From contig URNF01000040.1 in NCBI GenBank assembly GCA_900549155.1, positions 1 through 15,149 on the forward strand: a DNA stretch of 15,149 nt, written 5' to 3'. Position 1 is the first letter of the stretch. Each line of letters begins with the position of its first letter. The notes under the pieces were generated by a model. The model was not told the origin of the DNA. It saw nothing but the letters and a program-made list of their open reading frames with translations, and ran no database searches. The position numbers and the translations under genes were made by a program. The DNA is from an uncultured Oscillospiraceae bacterium. Its GTDB lineage: Bacteria > Bacillota > Clostridia > Oscillospirales > Acutalibacteraceae. This document shows, in pieces, positions 1 to 6,096 of the stretch.

Positions 1-78
1 CAAACTTCCTGCCAGTCTGCTTGCAAGACCAGCTGCGGTATTGCCAATCAGGCGTGCGAGAACAAGGATCGCAAATAA
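1..78 (+). CDS. scfA: SCIFF ranthipeptide precursor, C-terminal part (5' end outside window)
   Basis: Frame 1 from the first base reads QTSCQSACKTSCGIANQACE followed by NKDRK and TAA. This is the hallmark tail of the SCIFF (six cysteines in forty-five residues) precursor, a small ribosomal peptide found across Clostridia. Four of the expected six cysteines are visible, at residues 4, 8, 12 and 19 of the fragment; the other two and the leader lie upstream of the window. The core Cys residues are the sites where the radical SAM maturase forms thioether links to alpha or beta carbons of partner residues (ranthipeptide chemistry). The maturase gene follows directly, which supports the call. The peptide's biological role is not settled; a signalling role has been proposed for the family. 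The fragment is too short for a standard ORF caller, but the cysteine spacing is highly characteristic. Confidence 0.9.
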   Translation, partial: QTSCQSACKTSCGIANQACENKDRK

Positions 79-81
79 TCA

Positions 82-95
82 GTAGTGTACACTAC
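82..95. repeat. Perfect 14-bp palindrome between scfA and scfB
   Basis: The bases GTAGTGTACACTAC equal their own reverse complement. As DNA this could be a binding site for a dimeric regulator; as RNA it can fold into a 5-bp hairpin with a 4-base loop directly in front of the stronger hairpin at 98-121. It begins 4 bases after the scfA stop codon. Which of the two forms matters, if either, cannot be told from sequence. Confidence 0.6.
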
Positions 96-97
96 GG

Positions 98-126
98 TGC
101 CGCCCGCGGCTGTGGGCGGCATTTTT
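98..126 (+). terminator. Intrinsic terminator/attenuator between scfA and scfB
   Basis: An 8-bp perfect GC-rich stem (TGCCGCCC at 98-105 with GGGCGGCA at 114-121, 8-base loop) is followed at once by five T residues (122-126). It has the form of a Rho-independent terminator. Since scfB starts only 15 bases later with no room for a promoter in between, partial read-through is the simple explanation. That would give abundant peptide mRNA and less maturase, a common arrangement in RiPP loci. Confidence 0.8.
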
Positions 127-140
127 AATGAGGTGTCAGG

Positions 141-1520
141 ATGATTCATCAATATAAAATGGGCGGCTATAACATCGTGCTCGATGTCTGCTCCGGCGCG
201 ATTCACACTGTGGATGAGCTGGCATATGCGCTCATCGCCCGCTTTGAAAACGAGGAAGAGGACGCACTTGTCGCTTCGCTTGCAGCGGAGTTTCACGACA
301 AGGGCGTGACAAAAGAGGATGTCACGGAATGCTATGAGCAGATCGCCGCGCTGAAGGCGGACGGCAAGCTGTTTGCGTCCGACACCTTTGCCCCCATGGC
401 GGGAACGCTCAAGGAAAAGACCTCCGGCGTCATCAAGGCGCTGTGCTTACATATCGCACACACCTGCAACCTGCGCTGCGCCTATTGCTTTGCCGGACAG
501 GGGAAATATCACGGTGAGCAGGCGCTCATGAGCTATGAGGTGGGCAAGCGCGCGCTGGACTTCCTGATGGAAAATTCCGGCACGCGCCACAACCTTGAAG
601 TGGACTTTTTCGGCGGCGAGCCGCTGATGAACTTTGATGTGGTGAAACGGCTGGTGGCGTATGCCCGCAGCGTCGAAAAGGAGAGGGGCAAGCATTTCCG
701 CTTTACACTCACCACCAACGGTATGCTCATCGACGACGACGTGATCGACTTCTCCAACCGCGAAATGAGCAATGTCGTTCTGAGTCTGGACGGACGGCGG
801 GAAATTCACGACCGCTATCGCGTCGATCAGGCGGGCAACGGCAGCTTTGACCGCATCGTCCCGAAGTTTCAGAAGTTTGTGAAAGCGCGCGGCGACAAGA
901 GCTATTATATGCGCGGCACGTTCACGCATGCCAACCCCGACTTCCTCAAGGACATCGAGGAGATGCTTTCCCTCGGCTTCACCGAGCTGAGCATGGAGCC
1001 GGTCGTTGCCGCGCCGAACGATCCTGCGGCACTGACCGAGGAGGACAAGCCGATCGTCATGGAGCAGTATGAACAGCTGGCACAGCTGATGCGCCGCCGC
1101 GACAAGGAGGGCAAGCCTTTCACGTTCTATCACTATATGATCGACCTCAAGGGCGGTCCCTGTATTTATAAACGCATCTCCGGCTGCGGCTCGGGGACGG
1201 AGTATATGGCAGTGACGCCGCAGGGCGATCTGTATCCCTGCCACCAGTTTGTCGGCGAGGAAAAATTTAAGCTCGGCGACATTTGGCGCGGTGTGGACAA
1301 CAAGGCGACACAAGAGGATTTTGCCGCCTGCAACGTCTATGCAAGAGAGGGATGCCGCGATTGCTGGGCGCGGCTCTATTGCTCCGGCGGCTGTGCCGCC
1401 AACGCCTATCACGCGACCGGCTCGGTGCGCGGGGTATACGCCTATGGCTGCGATCTGTTCCGCAAGCGGCTGGAATGTGCGCTGTATGTGGCGATTGCCC
1501 GCGCGCTTGAGGACGCATGA
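141..1520 (+). CDS. scfB: SCIFF radical SAM maturase (thioether-forming, SPASM)
   Basis: This 459-residue protein is the maturase that installs thioether crosslinks in the SCIFF peptide, using S-adenosylmethionine and iron-sulfur clusters in the cytoplasm. Residues 1-85 look like the PqqD-like RiPP recognition domain that binds the leader peptide (GYNIVLDVCSGAIHTVDELA). The radical SAM motif CxxxCxxC is C109-C113-C116 (CNLRCAYC), and FFGGEPLMN follows as the SAM-binding GGE motif. The C-terminal SPASM domain is intact: C349-x12-G362-x4-C367, then C405-x2-C408-x5-C414-x3-C418 and C437, which should bind two auxiliary 4Fe-4S clusters. Length matches characterised homologues such as CteB of about 450 residues. 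The start is supported by GAGGTG at 130-135, 5 bases upstream. It lies directly after scfA and overlaps the next gene, so the three probably share one transcript. Confidence 0.95.
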   Translation: MIHQYKMGGYNIVLDVCSGAIHTVDELAYALIARFENEEEDALVASLAAEFHDKGVTKEDVTECYEQIAALKADGKLFASDTFAPMAGTLKEKTSGVIKALCLHIAHTCNLRCAYCFAGQGKYHGEQALMSYEVGKRALDFLMENSGTRHNLEVDFFGGEPLMNFDVVKRLVAYARSVEKERGKHFRFTLTTNGMLIDDDVIDFSNREMSNVVLSLDGRREIHDRYRVDQAGNGSFDRIVPKFQKFVKARGDKSYYMRGTFTHANPDFLKDIEEMLSLGFTELSMEPVVAAPNDPAALTEEDKPIVMEQYEQLAQLMRRRDKEGKPFTFYHYMIDLKGGPCIYKRISGCGSGTEYMAVTPQGDLYPCHQFVGEEKFKLGDIWRGVDNKATQEDFAACNVYAREGCRDCWARLYCSGGCAANAYHATGSVRGVYAYGCDLFRKRLECALYVAIARALEDA

Positions 1521-2845
1521 TGGGAACGCCGATTTGCGATTTCGTGCGGCGCTATGCCGCCGAAAAGCCCGCCCGTCTGCACATGCCGGGGCATAAGGGC
1601 AGCGGCGACCTGGGGGAGCTGCGGGACATCACGGAGATCGACGGTGCGGACGATCTGTTTGCGCCGCACGGCATCATTGCGGAGAGCGAGGAAAACGCTT
1701 CCCGCCTTTTCGGCGCGCGCACGCTCTATTCTGCGGGCGGCTCGACCCTGTGTATTCAGGCGATGCTGTATCTCACGGCGCTTGCGGCGACCGCAAACGG
1801 AAAAACGCCCACTGTCCTTGCGGGCAGAAATGCGCACAAGGCGTTTGTGCATGCCGCCGCGCTGCTGCATATCGCGGTGCGGTGGATCTATCCCGACAAA
1901 GCGCAGCCGTATTACAGCGGCAGGATCACGGCGGCGGATGTGAAAGCGGCGCTTTGTGCCGACACCCCGCCGACGGCGGTGTATATCACCACCCCCGACT
2001 ATCTCGGCAACACGGCTGATGTGGCGGCGATTGCCGCTGTGTGTCACGCGAGCGGCGTGCCGCTGTTGGTGGACAATGCCCACGGGGCATATCTGAAGTT
2101 TCTGCCGCAGTCCCGTCACCCGCTGGATCTGGGGGCGGACATGTGCTGTGACTCGGCGCACAAGACGCTGCCCGTGCTCACCGGCGGGGCATATCTGCAC
2201 ATTGCCGACAGTGCGCCGACGGTGTTTCATGAACGGGCGATCGAGGCGATGGCGCTTTTCGGCTCCAGCAGCCCGTCCTATCTCATTCTGCAGTCGCTCG
2301 ATGCGGTGAATGACCGCCTGCCGACGTTTGCAGCGGCGCTCGAACGGTTTCTGCCGCAGGCGGCGACGTTGCGGGAAAGGCTCGCGGCGGCGGGCTTCGA
2401 GACGGTCGGCGACGAACCGCTCAAGCTGACGGTCAACGCGCGGTCGCATGGCTGCAGCGGCAGGACGCTTGCCGCACGGTTGATGGACAATCATATCTAT
2501 CCGGAGTTTTATGACGCGGATTTTTTGGTGCTGATGCTGTCGCCGTTTGACGCGGACGCGCCGAAAAGGGCGGCGGATCTGCTTTGTGCACTCCCGAAAG
2601 GGACGGAAACGGCGCCCCCGCGCCCGCCGCTGCCGCATCCGACGGCGGTGCTACCGCTGCACAAAGCGCTGTTTTTGCCGACAGAGGTCTTGCCGCTTGA
2701 CGCATGCCTTGACCGTATTTGCGGCATGGCAGTGATCGCCTGTCCGCCCGCCGTGCCGCCGATCATGTGCGGCGAGCGCATAGACGACGCGGTGCTTTCC
2801 TGCCTTGCCTATTACGGCGTGGAGCGCTGTACGGTGATTCGATAA
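1520..2845 (+). CDS. Orn/Lys/Arg decarboxylase family PLP enzyme
   Basis: A fold-type I PLP enzyme of the Orn/Lys/Arg decarboxylase group (YaaO-like), expected to decarboxylate a basic amino acid to a polyamine or its precursor. Counted from the ATG at 1517, the N-terminal LHMPGHKG signature is at residues 21-28, the cofactor-binding Asp is D186 in VDNAHG, and the Schiff-base Lys is K216 in DSAHKTLPVLTGG. At about 441 residues it is shorter than Bacillus-type members and far shorter than E. coli LdcC/SpeC, with a reduced C-terminal domain. Two start codons stand in tandem: ATG at 1517 overlaps the scfB stop as ATGA, ATG at 1520 begins on its last base. GAGGA at 1509-1513 is 3 bases from the first and 6 from the second, so 1520 is preferred. 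Translational coupling to scfB is likely. Substrate cannot be assigned; a role in peptide maturation would be unusual and is not implied by the family. Confidence 0.87.
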   Translation: MGTPICDFVRRYAAEKPARLHMPGHKGSGDLGELRDITEIDGADDLFAPHGIIAESEENASRLFGARTLYSAGGSTLCIQAMLYLTALAATANGKTPTVLAGRNAHKAFVHAAALLHIAVRWIYPDKAQPYYSGRITAADVKAALCADTPPTAVYITTPDYLGNTADVAAIAAVCHASGVPLLVDNAHGAYLKFLPQSRHPLDLGADMCCDSAHKTLPVLTGGAYLHIADSAPTVFHERAIEAMALFGSSSPSYLILQSLDAVNDRLPTFAAALERFLPQAATLRERLAAAGFETVGDEPLKLTVNARSHGCSGRTLAARLMDNHIYPEFYDADFLVLMLSPFDADAPKRAADLLCALPKGTETAPPRPPLPHPTAVLPLHKALFLPTEVLPLDACLDRICGMAVIACPPAVPPIMCGERIDDAVLSCLAYYGVERCTVIR

Positions 2846-2894
2846 AAAAATATAAGATCCGTGCGCACCTTTCGGTTGCACGGATCTTGCTTTA
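2844..2894. terminator. Convergent hairpin terminator between decarboxylase and MATE genes
   Basis: A perfect 11-bp stem (AAGATCCGTGC at 2854-2864, GCACGGATCTT at 2878-2888) has a 13-base loop. On the minus strand it is followed by ATATTTTTTT, a strong U tract, making it a good terminator for the MATE gene, whose stop codon lies just at its edge. On the plus strand the trailing sequence GCTTTAT is a weaker U tract but still plausible for the decarboxylase transcript. Confidence 0.8.
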
Positions 2895-4244
2895 TGTATG
2901 CTCCCGGTTTCGCATCCTGTGCCGCAGAATACAGTAGTCGGCGGTCAGGGTGAAGAACGTCGCCGCCCATGTGACGGGGAAACAGAGAAACAAGGCTTCG
3001 GGCGTGCGGTATGCCGCAAAGACCGTGTAGATCCACAGAATACGCAGACCGCAGGCACCGGCAAGCGAGATGATCGCAGGGGAAACGGCACTGCCGAGTC
3101 CCCGCAGAGCGCCGCTCATGACATCCATTGCCGCCAAGAAGAAATAAGGCAGCAGAATGTATTTGAGACGGATCATACCGTAGGCGATGGCTTCCTCTCT
3201 TCCGGGAATATACAGGCGGAGAAGCGGTTCGCCGAAAAGATAAATGACGGTGCCGGAGATGATCGCCGTCAGTGCCGCCATCCCCAAACACAGAAGCACA
3301 CTGCGGCGCACACGTGCTTCCTTGCCTGCGCCGTGGTTTTGTGCGACAAAGGAAATGACGGTGTAGGAAAAGGCATCATGCAGGGAGTAGGAGATGGTGT
3401 CGATGTTGCCGGCGGCGGTGTTGCCCGTGACCATGGCTTCGCCGAAGGAGTTGACCGCCGATTGCACCACCATGGCGGAAAGCGAAAACACCGCGCTCTG
3501 CACGCCGGACGGGACGCCGAGACGAATGATGTCCCACAGGATGTCCCGCCGCGGCCGCAGATATTTCCATTGCAGCCGCAGATGCATCTCGTCCTTGCAG
3601 CGGCAGAGATACAGAACCATCAGCACCGCCGAGAGGTATTGCGACAGCACCGTTGCAGTCGCCGCGCCCGCTACATCCATGAGCAGACCGCCGACGAAGA
3701 TAACGGTCATAAGAATTTTGAAAGCGCCGGAGAAGATCAGCACGAACAGCGGCAGACGCGTTTCACCTTTCGCACGCAAAAGCGCTGCGAAAAAGTTATA
3801 CAGCAGGTTCGCGGGCGCACCGAGGAAGTACAGCCGAATATAGAGGACGGCGGACGGCATCGTTTCCGTCGGCGTGCGCATGGCGGTCAAAAGCAGCGGA
3901 GAAAAGGCGATGCCGAGCACTCCTGCCGCTGCACCGCAGAGAACGCCGAGCACGGCGGTGGTCTGCACGGTGGCGCGTGCGGTGTCGGCGTCTTTTGCAC
4001 CGATCGCCGCAGCGGCAGTGACGGTGACACCGACCGAAAGCCCCATGAACACATTGACGATCAGATTGATGATGGTCGCGGTCGCGCCGACGGCGCTGAC
4101 TGATGTGGAACCGCCGAGGTTGCCGAGAATGACGACGTCGGCGGTGCTGTACAGCAGCTGTAACAGAGAGGTGAGCATGACCGGGATCGTGAACAGCAGA
4201 ATCTTTTTTGCAAGCGGTCCCTCACACATATTGACGGGTTTCAT
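2892..4244 (-). CDS. MATE family multidrug/Na+ antiporter
   Basis: An integral membrane efflux protein of the MATE (MOP superfamily) type, with twelve expected hydrophobic helices in two related bundles. Such pumps export cationic drugs, dyes or metabolites in exchange for Na+ or H+. The N-terminal stretch LAKKILLFTIPVMLTSLLQL and the following LYSTADVVILGNLGG are the typical MATE opening, and FFAALLRAKGETRLPL with the second-half FISFVAQNHGAGKE-type region is also characteristic. Length (450) is normal. Two ATGs compete: one at 4250 and one at 4244. The Shine-Dalgarno GAGGA (complement of 4251-4255) touches the first but is 6 bases from the second, so MKPVNMCEGPL at 4244 is the better start. 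It diverges from an AraC-type regulator, the likely controller. Substrate is not predictable. Confidence 0.92.
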   Translation of the reverse strand: MKPVNMCEGPLAKKILLFTIPVMLTSLLQLLYSTADVVILGNLGGSTSVSAVGATATIINLIVNVFMGLSVGVTVTAAAAIGAKDADTARATVQTTAVLGVLCGAAAGVLGIAFSPLLLTAMRTPTETMPSAVLYIRLYFLGAPANLLYNFFAALLRAKGETRLPLFVLIFSGAFKILMTVIFVGGLLMDVAGAATATVLSQYLSAVLMVLYLCRCKDEMHLRLQWKYLRPRRDILWDIIRLGVPSGVQSAVFSLSAMVVQSAVNSFGEAMVTGNTAAGNIDTISYSLHDAFSYTVISFVAQNHGAGKEARVRRSVLLCLGMAALTAIISGTVIYLFGEPLLRLYIPGREEAIAYGMIRLKYILLPYFFLAAMDVMSGALRGLGSAVSPAIISLAGACGLRILWIYTVFAAYRTPEALFLCFPVTWAATFFTLTADYCILRHRMRNREHT

Positions 4245-4266
4245 AGACATTCCTCATTTCTGAGAC

Positions 4267-4295
4267 AGTATACGAGTTAAACGGCCAAAATGCAA
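4267..4295 (-). promoter_or_regulatory. Predicted sigma-A promoter of the MATE gene
   Basis: Read on the minus strand, TTGCAT (4295-4290) and TATACT (4272-4267) are separated by 17 bases, a good sigma-A fit, with the -10 box about 23 bases from the preferred start codon at 4244. Confidence 0.6.
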
Positions 4296-4321
4296 TTCAC
4301 AAATCAAACGGTGTTGTTGCA
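4291..4321. promoter_or_regulatory. Candidate operator (interrupted inverted repeat)
   Basis: TGCAATTCAC at 4291-4300 faces GTGTTGTTGCA at 4311-4321: half-sites of the form TGCAA-n2-CAC and GTG-n3-TTGCA. The left half overlaps the predicted -35 box of the MATE promoter and the right half lies about 19 bases upstream of the -35 of the regulator gene. This position suits control of both promoters by the AraC-type protein. It is a pattern match only; AraC proteins often use direct repeats instead. Confidence 0.35.
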
Positions 4322-4339
4322 CTTTTCGAACATTTTCTC

Positions 4340-4367
4340 TTGACTTTCCGCTGCCCTGTGTTACAAT
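4340..4367 (+). promoter_or_regulatory. Predicted sigma-A promoter of the AraC-type gene
   Basis: TTGACT at 4340-4345 and TACAAT at 4362-4367 are 16 bases apart. The transcript would start near 4373-4376, which places the Shine-Dalgarno sequence at the very 5' end of the message. Confidence 0.6.
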
Positions 4368-4385
4368 CATGGCGGAGGGATGGCT

Positions 4386-5201
4386 ATGGACTGTGCTTAT
4401 ACGGATTTTACACAGCTGTATACGATGCCGTTTTCGCTCACTTCGCTGTTTGCGGTGCGACAGAAGTGGAAAAACGGCGTGCTTTTCCGCCGCGACCATC
4501 CGCGCAAGAGTACGGGGCTGATCTATCTTCACCGCTGCAACGGGTTGTATACCGCTGCCGACGGCACGACCTTTGACGCACCGCCCGGCAGCGTTATCTG
4601 CCTGCCTGCGGGCAGCCGCTACAGCGTGTATAACCACGATTGCGCCGAGAAGCAGGATGATGCTTTTTTGGTGGAATTCAACCTATACAGTGAAGAAAAA
4701 CTGTTGACTTTTTCGGATGCGCCGTTTTTGGTGGACGGCGGACACACGCATCGCGTTGCCGCGCTGCTGCAGGAGGCGACGGATGCCTTTGAGTCGGCGG
4801 TGCGCTCGCCGGTTGCCGTGTATGCCGCGGTGTATACGCTGCTGGCGGTTTTGGGCAAGGCGGCACACGTGGAGGAAAATCGGCGGTTTCGGGTGATCCA
4901 GCCGGCGGTGCGGCGCCTTGAACAGAATGATGCCGGATCGGTGGAGGAGCTGGCGGCGGCATGCGGCATGAGCAGCGGCGGCTTTCGGCGGCTCTTTCGG
5001 GAATATCTCGGGAAAAGTCCGGTGGAATACCGCACGGAGCTGCGGTTGGGGCGCGCACAGGACATGCTGGAAAACAGCGACGCAACGCTGGAGTATATCG
5101 CGGAAACGCTCGGCTATGAAAGCGCAGCCTATTTTTGCCGTGTTTTCAAGAAAAACTGTCACATGACGCCGACTGCCTATCGGGTCATGCGGCGTGCGTA
5201 G
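4386..5201 (+). CDS. AraC family transcriptional regulator
   Basis: A 271-residue one-component regulator. The first about 150 residues form a cupin-like sensing domain (DAPPGSVICLPAGSRYSVY is a typical jelly-roll stretch), where a small ligand would bind. The last about 100 residues hold the double helix-turn-helix DNA-binding domain: SVEELAAACGMSSGGFRRLF followed by GKSPVEYRTELRLGRAQDML, then TLEYIAETLGYESAAYFCRV and FKKNCHMTPTAYR. Helix spacing and the terminal P-x-x-YR signature match the family. GGAGGG at 4374-4379 touches an ATG at 4380 but is 6 bases from the ATG at 4386, so the latter (MDCAYTDF) is chosen. It is divergent from the MATE pump, which it probably controls. The inducer is unknown. 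Confidence 0.92.
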   Translation: MDCAYTDFTQLYTMPFSLTSLFAVRQKWKNGVLFRRDHPRKSTGLIYLHRCNGLYTAADGTTFDAPPGSVICLPAGSRYSVYNHDCAEKQDDAFLVEFNLYSEEKLLTFSDAPFLVDGGHTHRVAALLQEATDAFESAVRSPVAVYAAVYTLLAVLGKAAHVEENRRFRVIQPAVRRLEQNDAGSVEELAAACGMSSGGFRRLFREYLGKSPVEYRTELRLGRAQDMLENSDATLEYIAETLGYESAAYFCRVFKKNCHMTPTAYRVMRRA

Positions 5202-5202
5202 A

Positions 5203-5262
5203 TGGGGATTTTCGGAAAATTCATAATCTGTACACCCATTTTCCGCACAGAGATAGTATACT
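5203..5262 (+). promoter_or_regulatory. Inverted-repeat region and weak promoter upstream of the Usp-like gene
   Basis: The spacer after araC carries CGGAAAAT at 5213-5220 facing ATTTTCCG at 5238-5245 (8 bp, 17-base loop). The left arm is itself part of a local near-palindrome, ATTTTC-G-GAAAAT at 5208-5220. TATACT at 5257-5262 is a good -10 hexamer, but no convincing -35 stands at 16-18 bases; the right arm of the repeat sits there instead. This would fit an activator- or repressor-dependent promoter. No U tract follows the hairpin, so it is a poor terminator candidate for araC. Confidence 0.35.
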
Positions 5263-5284
5263 GCTTTTGAAAACATGACAGGGG

Positions 5285-5719
5285 ATGAAGATTTTGCAGG
5301 AGCAACAGGAACAATGCGTGATGGTGTGTATCACCGATCAACCCGCTTGCAACGATCTGATCGCTGCCGCTGCCGAGATCGCGGCGGCGCGGGAGCTGCC
5401 GCTGGTTGCGGTGACGGTGCTGCCGACGGGGCTTGTCTCCGAATACACCGCCGATCGGCTGCAGACACTGTATAACATCGCCGGCAGACACGGCGCGCAG
5501 CTTCTGGTGCTGTTCAACGACGCACCCGCGCTGACGGTGGCGGTGACGGCGCGGCAGCAGGAGGCGGCGCACCTGGTGGTCGGCTCGCCCGGACCGGGCA
5601 GCAACCGCTTCATCGAAATGATCAAGGGCATCCTGCCGGAGGTGCCGCTGACGGTAGTGGACAAGAATACACAGACGGATATCACCTTTCCCGCTTTTTC
5701 CGAAGTAAAAAATGTGTAA
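5285..5719 (+). CDS. Universal-stress-protein-like (Usp/KdpD-type) small protein
   Basis: A 144-residue soluble protein with an alternating strand/helix pattern of the Usp/adenine-nucleotide alpha-hydrolase fold: VMVCITDQPACNDLIAAAAE at the start, LPLVAVTVLP, then GAQLLVLFNDAPALTVAVTA, AAHLVVGSPGPGSNRFIEMI and VPLTVVDK. The GSPGPGSNRF loop stands where Usp proteins and the KdpD Usp-like domain have their glycine-rich nucleotide loop, but the canonical GxxGx9GS spacing is not clearly kept, so ATP binding is uncertain. Family assignment is moderate. The start is the least certain part: ATG at 5285 has only AGGGG directly adjacent, and a TTG at 5294 would be 9 bases from it. No partner gene is evident; it lies between a regulator and a separately promoted small gene. 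Confidence 0.65.
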   Translation: MKILQEQQEQCVMVCITDQPACNDLIAAAAEIAAARELPLVAVTVLPTGLVSEYTADRLQTLYNIAGRHGAQLLVLFNDAPALTVAVTARQQEAAHLVVGSPGPGSNRFIEMIKGILPEVPLTVVDKNTQTDITFPAFSEVKNV

Positions 5720-5725
5720 AAGCTA

Positions 5726-5754
5726 TTGCTTTTCTGCTTATATTCATTTATAAT
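5726..5754 (+). promoter_or_regulatory. Strong predicted sigma-A promoter for the 85-residue protein gene
   Basis: TTGCTT at 5726-5731 and a perfect TATAAT at 5749-5754 are 17 bases apart. The start codon at 5780 is 26 bases downstream with a strong ribosome binding site between, so this gene has its own transcription unit. Confidence 0.75.
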
Positions 5755-5779
5755 ACATGTGGTAAGGGAGGAGATAATT

Positions 5780-6037
5780 ATGGCAATGTCAGATCAGGTC
5801 ATTCACAATTTCGATTTCAACAAGCTCATCGAGTTCGCATCCTCGGCGAAAGGCGATGTATATCTGAAAACCCCCGAGGGCGACATTCTGAATCTCAAAA
5901 GCCGCCTGACGCAGCTTTTGGCGCTTTCGAATGCGGTGGACTGGGGCAATGTGGGCGAAGCGACGGTCACTTGCACCAATCCCGACGACGAGTCGCGGCT
6001 GTTCCGTTTGAATCTCTACGGCAACGACGAGCAGTAA
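5780..6037 (+). CDS. Small conserved-looking hypothetical protein (85 aa)
   Basis: I do not recognise a characterised family. The 85-residue product starts MAMSDQVIHNFDFNKLIEFA and includes GDVYLKTPEGDILNLKSRLT, then a Leu-rich stretch and a tail with CTNPDDESRLFRLNLYGNDE. It is soluble, acidic, and has no signal peptide or membrane segment. The ATG at 5780 is chosen because GGGAGGAG at 5766-5773 is a near-perfect Shine-Dalgarno 6 bases upstream; in-frame codons further upstream lie within the promoter. The gene is framed by a strong promoter and a strong terminator, which points to a real, well-expressed single gene. The VYLKTPEGD...LKSRLTQLL part is vaguely like Phd-type antitoxin folds, but no toxin partner is nearby and this is not a claim. 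Confidence 0.8.
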   Translation: MAMSDQVIHNFDFNKLIEFASSAKGDVYLKTPEGDILNLKSRLTQLLALSNAVDWGNVGEATVTCTNPDDESRLFRLNLYGNDEQ

Positions 6038-6042
6038 GACAC

Positions 6043-6075
6043 AAAAAGGCTTCTCCGAAAGGCGAAGCCTTTTTT
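6043..6075 (+). terminator. Strong Rho-independent terminator after the 85-residue protein gene
   Basis: AAAAAGGCTTC at 6043-6053 pairs perfectly with GAAGCCTTTTT at 6064-6074, with a CC/GG pair closing a GAAA tetraloop at 6057-6060 inside. The descending arm merges into six Ts (6070-6075). Confidence 0.9.
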
Positions 6076-6096
6076 CATGCAAAAACAGGAGTAGCT

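Noticed and set aside
1442..2638. Minus-strand open frame of 398 codons
   Set aside because: Antisense to scfB and the decarboxylase; Arg-rich with no recognisable domain.
2412..2845. Decarboxylase as a truncated pseudogene
   Set aside because: The C-terminal domain is short, but the frame is intact, PLP residues D186 and K216 are present and the gene ends at a proper terminator, so a short subfamily is more likely.
5726..5779. N-terminal extension of the 85-residue protein from 5726
   Set aside because: The extra codons coincide with the promoter -35/-10 boxes and the Shine-Dalgarno sequence.
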